Assembly: GCA_036023115.1 (NCBI GenBank)
Contig: JAYKKT010000048.1
Location: forward strand, 3,620,001-3,684,000
Reading direction: 5' to 3'
DNA: 64,000 nucleotides
From: Brasenia schreberi
Taxonomy: Eukaryota > Streptophyta > Magnoliopsida > Nymphaeales > Cabombaceae
Shown: in pieces, positions 60,785 through 64,000 of the stretch
Position numbering within the stretch: position 1 is the first letter of the stretch
How the letters are laid out: every line of letters starts with the position of its first letter
Position numbers and translations under genes: made by a program
The notes under the pieces: model-generated
Database searches by the model: none
Told to the model about the DNA's origin: nothing
What the model saw: only the letters and a program-made list of their open reading frames with translations

Positions 60785-61280
60785 ATTGAATTTGAGTACA
60801 ATATGACAAAGGGCATGACTAAATATCATTGTAATCCCAAACATATTTTGTCACATATAAAGCGGGTTGATGAGTCAATTGTTGGCATGACGAGACATAT
60901 TTTTAATGCAAAAATGAAAATTATGAAACAGGAGATTAATGATTGAATTGTTTTACAACAATCATTGTGTGATTTAGACTATCACTAGTACCATACATGA
61001 CATTGAAAAATAATAAGTAGAGATATTGTCAGTGATGTTGTATTTGTAGATCCTCAATCAGTTCAATTGTTACACATATTTCTAAGGTATTGTAGTTTGA
61101 TAGCACATATAAGACAAACATGTATGTGTTTCTATTTTTGTTTTCAATATTGGGACTTACATTAACTAACAAAGGTTTTACTATAAACTTTGAATGTATA
61201 AGATGTCTTTCCTTAAGGTTGTGGGATTCATATCCACGATCAAGAATTTTTCTATGGTGTTTGTTTTTATGAGTATATAG

Positions 61281-61455
61281 AAGAAAAATGAAGATGCTAA
61301 GATGGATAAGTGGTCACACAAGGAAAGACCATATATATATTGAGTTTATTATAAACAAATTGAGAGTGACACTAATAGATAATAAATCGAGAGAAAATCA
61401 TTTAAGATGATTTGGATATGTAGAAAGACAAGCAAAAGAAGCTCCTATAAGATGG
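61281..61455 (+). mobile_element. LINE copy K (RTE type), short remnant
   Basis: Matches the C-terminal coding region of the other copies (atgaagatgctaagatggat, then a GHTRKDH-like and a LR-FGYVERQ-like block). It lacks the 3' tail. Confidence 0.75.
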
Positions 61456-62287
61456 TTTGGATACTGAGATTATTAGATGTTGATGCCAGACACAAGCTCA
61501 ATCATCGCTACTTGATGGAATATAGCATTGGAACAATTTTCTTAGAATCAGTCGATAACATTTCTATTGTTAGTATCAATTGGTGGTCAACCACTTGTAT
61601 AGGATGTATGGTACATGTGCTATCATACTTCCGCGCAAAATTTTTACAGATTGGCATGTCTCATGACTCTCAAATGTTGTCTATCTTTTCTTTTTGGCAA
61701 CAATATTGACATGTAAACATCACTAATTAGGGTAAACCCTTCCATATATGTATTTAAATGTACATACAAATGAGAGGATTGAGCAATGATGCTATACATG
61801 ATATTGATGATGATAATTAGTTGTTATTTGAATATTGTAATTTATGTCCTATTACCATTAAGAGGAAAGATAACTACACATTAAAACTAGTGGCTGGCTT
61901 ATATACCCATGTTGCATGTGGAGATTTCCCTCATTCTTTTTTGTTTCATGATATTTTGAATGATGATTAGTTGAACTCTCTGTTATTGGGCCTAAGTTGT
62001 GGTATTATTGCTTTTGCAAACCACAATTTCACAAGTAGTATAGGAAAAAAGCGTTATTCTGAAAGAAATGGTGATTGTGATTCATTATGCTTCTCTTTGT
62101 TTTCCCAACCACCAAATTCACAGTATCCAACCAAAATAAAGGAACATAAAAGCTTGGTCTGTGATTTTTCGCTAGTGCAAGTCTTCTGATTTGGTTTGCT
62201 AGGTAGTCCTTAAAGGAGAACCACCCCATTGTTAGCTAAGATAAGATGGACGAGGTAACTCACAGGACCTGCTTTGTGTTTTTACAG

Positions 62288-62397
62288 GTTGAGGATGCAC
62301 AAGGTAATGAAGCTCCAATCCAGAGAGTTGCAAATAACATTGTAGGATCATTTCTATACAGCATGATGACATTATCTGCACTCACTTTTACATTTTG
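62288..62397 (+). pseudogene. Orphan exon of a chloroplast Cu-transporting P1B-type ATPase (PAA1/PAA2-like)
   Basis: The acceptor tgtgtttttacag is followed by VEDAQGNEAPIQRVANNIVG, SFLYSMMTLSALTFTF and a split Trp codon at donor gt (62398). This matches the segment of HMA6/HMA8-type copper ATPases between the actuator domain and the membrane helix ahead of CPC (family V..AQ...AP.QR.AD.IAG.F.Y..M.LSA.TF.FWYY). Changes include LADAIAGPF to VANNIVGSF. Neither the preceding actuator exon nor a following CPCALGLATP exon is found within the window. The splice sites look intact, so it could be one exon of a gene with very long introns. An isolated copy seems more likely. The next 300 bp leads straight into a Copia element. 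Confidence 0.65.
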
Positions 62398-62689
62398 GTA
62401 GACACAATTTCTCTTGTTTCTCTTATGCCTCCTTTCTTTAGTGATTGCTTCTTCTTTAGACATGTTAGAAACTAAAAGAATGTAAGTTGAGATTGGTTGC
62501 CTTTAGTTTGCATGAAAAATGACTGTTGAAGACTTTAACCGTCCTTATTACTAAAGGTATTTTAGTCTTTCTATGTTCAATCGAGAAGGACAGAGCCATA
62601 GTTGTTGGTAGTTGTGGTATTGCCGAGCAACGGTTATCCGACCTTGCAACCACTAGGACTCTATTGATCTTTAGTAAGGTCCCAAAGAA
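62398..62689. other. Short unassigned stretch
   Basis: Lies between the orphan exon and the Copia-6 coding sequence. Nothing was recognised. Confidence 0.4.
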
Positions 62690-64000
62690 CCTATGAGCAG
62701 AAATTGTTATGACATCAGTCTATTTAATAAATAGAATGCCTACAACTGTTTTATAAAATATCAGCTATAAAAAAATTGTTTAAAAAAGCCCTTGGTTATT
62801 TGTACCTAAAGGTTTTTGGATGCAAGTGTTTTATGTTTACCAACAAAGAAGACAAGTTTTTTCCTCATGCAATAGAGTGTGTTTATGAGATATAGCATAA
62901 CTAAAAAAAGGTTACAGATGCTATAACCCAGAAGACGACAAATTATATGTATCTAGAGATGTAAAATTTATTGAAAATGAGTTTTTCTTTGAAAATGATA
63001 CTACCACCTCTTCAATTAACAAGGAATATCAGTTTTTGATGGATATGCTAGATGATGAGATGAACTTCATTCAGGAGGAGGAAAGAAAAGTTGCTGATAA
63101 TATGTTGTCCCAATCTAGACATATTATTTCACTCTATGATCAACATTATACTAGAAGGAATCTTGAAATTATTGATCCTACCTTGAGAAGGTCAAACAAA
63201 GAATCTAGACCTTTAGAAAAGTTTGTATCATATGAAACCTTCTCTACAACTCATAGAGCTCTTGTGACAAACCTAATAGCTATCAAAGAACCCAAAAATC
63301 TCATGAATATATTGAGACCATGAACACCAAATTAGAAGCCTTGAACAAAACTCAAACATGGAAAATAGTTAGTCAACACAATACTAAGAAGCCCATAGGA
63401 TGCAAATGGATTTATAAAATCAAAACTAGGAGTGACGGGACTCTAGGAAGATATAAAGCTCGTCTTGTAGCAAAAGGATACTGTCAAGAGTATGGCATAG
63501 ACAATAAAAAAACCTTTGGTATTGTAGCCAAAATAACAACTAGTAGGACGCTCATTGCCTTAAGTATAATTAGAAAATGGGATATAGTTCAAATGGATGT
63601 TAGAAATGCTTTCTTAAATGAGTGGCTTAAGGAAGAGATTTATATGGAACCTCCTCTTGGACTTAATGTGTCAAACAACCAACTTCTGTTTTCAGAAAAG
63701 TTATTTATAATCTTAAACAAGATCCTAAAGTGTGGTTCGACAAAATGATTAAGTTTATGTCTAACCACGGGTTCACTGCATGATATACTGTCACTGCATT
63801 ATTTGTAAGAAAGTCTATTGCGGGTATTATAATACTTCTACTGAATGTGAATGATATACTATCATCAGAGACGATAGTGAGGGTATCCCAATTATAAAAA
63901 CAATTATAAAAACGGCTCTTGGAAAAGAGTTTGAAATGAAAGACCTTAGCATGTTGAGTTACTTCTTGGGGATAGAGATAACTCGGGACAACAAAGATAT
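62690..64000 (+). mobile_element. Copia-6, integrase end and RT, running off the window
   Basis: 62695-62760 reads EIVMTSVYLINRMPT (integrase C terminus). A coat-like connector with stops follows. 63036-63320 is open and covers the linker to LIAIKEPKN. 63320-63748 is open and holds the RT start (LEALNKTQTWKIV, GCKWIYKIKTRSDGTLGRYK, ARLVAKGYCQEYGID, VQMDVRNAFLNEWLKEEIYM). After a frameshift at about 63720, the catalytic region near 63850 reads LLNVNDI instead of LLYVDDI, then KEFEMKDLSMLSYFLGIEI type sequence runs to the end. No LTR was seen. It is dead by frameshift and by loss of YVDD. Confidence 0.85.

Larger units (their letters stand above)
59761..62287. other. Unassigned sequence with repeats and a LINE remnant
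   Basis: Holds the tandem pair 60613-60784, the 77-bp duplicate 60212-60288 / 61845-61921 and a LINE scrap at 61281-61455. No host gene was recognised upstream of the orphan exon. Confidence 0.4.

Overview
This is flowering-plant nuclear DNA: spliced genes with very long introns, AT-rich intergenic DNA, and Copia, Ty3/Gypsy, MULE and RTE-type LINE elements throughout. The species cannot be named from the sequence. Only three host loci are convincing, all on the + strand. (1) 1-13939 holds the last two visible exons of a conserved plant protein, probably plastid-targeted, of unknown role. They are joined in phase 0 across a 13.5-kb intron. (2) 33874-40910 is a complete three-exon NAD(P)H:quinone / FMN reductase gene (NQR type, 233 aa), with a 6.3-kb second intron. 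(3) 51020-52898 is a group S1 bZIP transcription factor (163 aa) whose leader carries a 28-codon upstream ORF ending in the conserved sucrose-control peptide. A fourth host-like piece is a single orphan exon of a chloroplast Cu-transporting P-type ATPase (62288-62397).

Layout. The first intron (193-13669) is packed with five pieces of one RTE-type LINE family ending in (TTG)n, on both strands, plus a Copia 3' end. From 15132 to 24617 lies a three-deep nest. An almost full-length LINE is split by a Copia element with recognisable LTRs, PBS, gag, protease, integrase, RT and RNase H. Inside the Copia RNase H coding region sits a 2.3-kb non-autonomous LTR element (16844-19167) with a perfect 5-bp target duplication. 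That inner element has no gag-pol. Its interior carries antisense fragments of three unrelated host genes: a HAK/KUP K+ transporter, a PEP carboxylase and an RRP6-like exosome nuclease. From 26533 to 32060 there is another LINE, a MULE transposase remnant and a Gypsy gag-protease remnant. The NQR intron holds a near full-length LINE and a LINE 3' fragment. From 42950 to 48780 there are two more Copia remnants. The bZIP gene follows, then a decayed Copia on the - strand (about 54231-59418), small tandem repeats, the orphan ATPase exon, and a + strand Copia running off the window.

The host genes do not form a pathway. Their common feature is introns colonised by the same LINE family. The most striking items are the triple gene-capture element, the overlapping uORF pair in front of the bZIP, and a LINE copy carrying an inverted duplicate of its own RT core. 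All family calls come from motifs read by eye in the translations. No database search was run.
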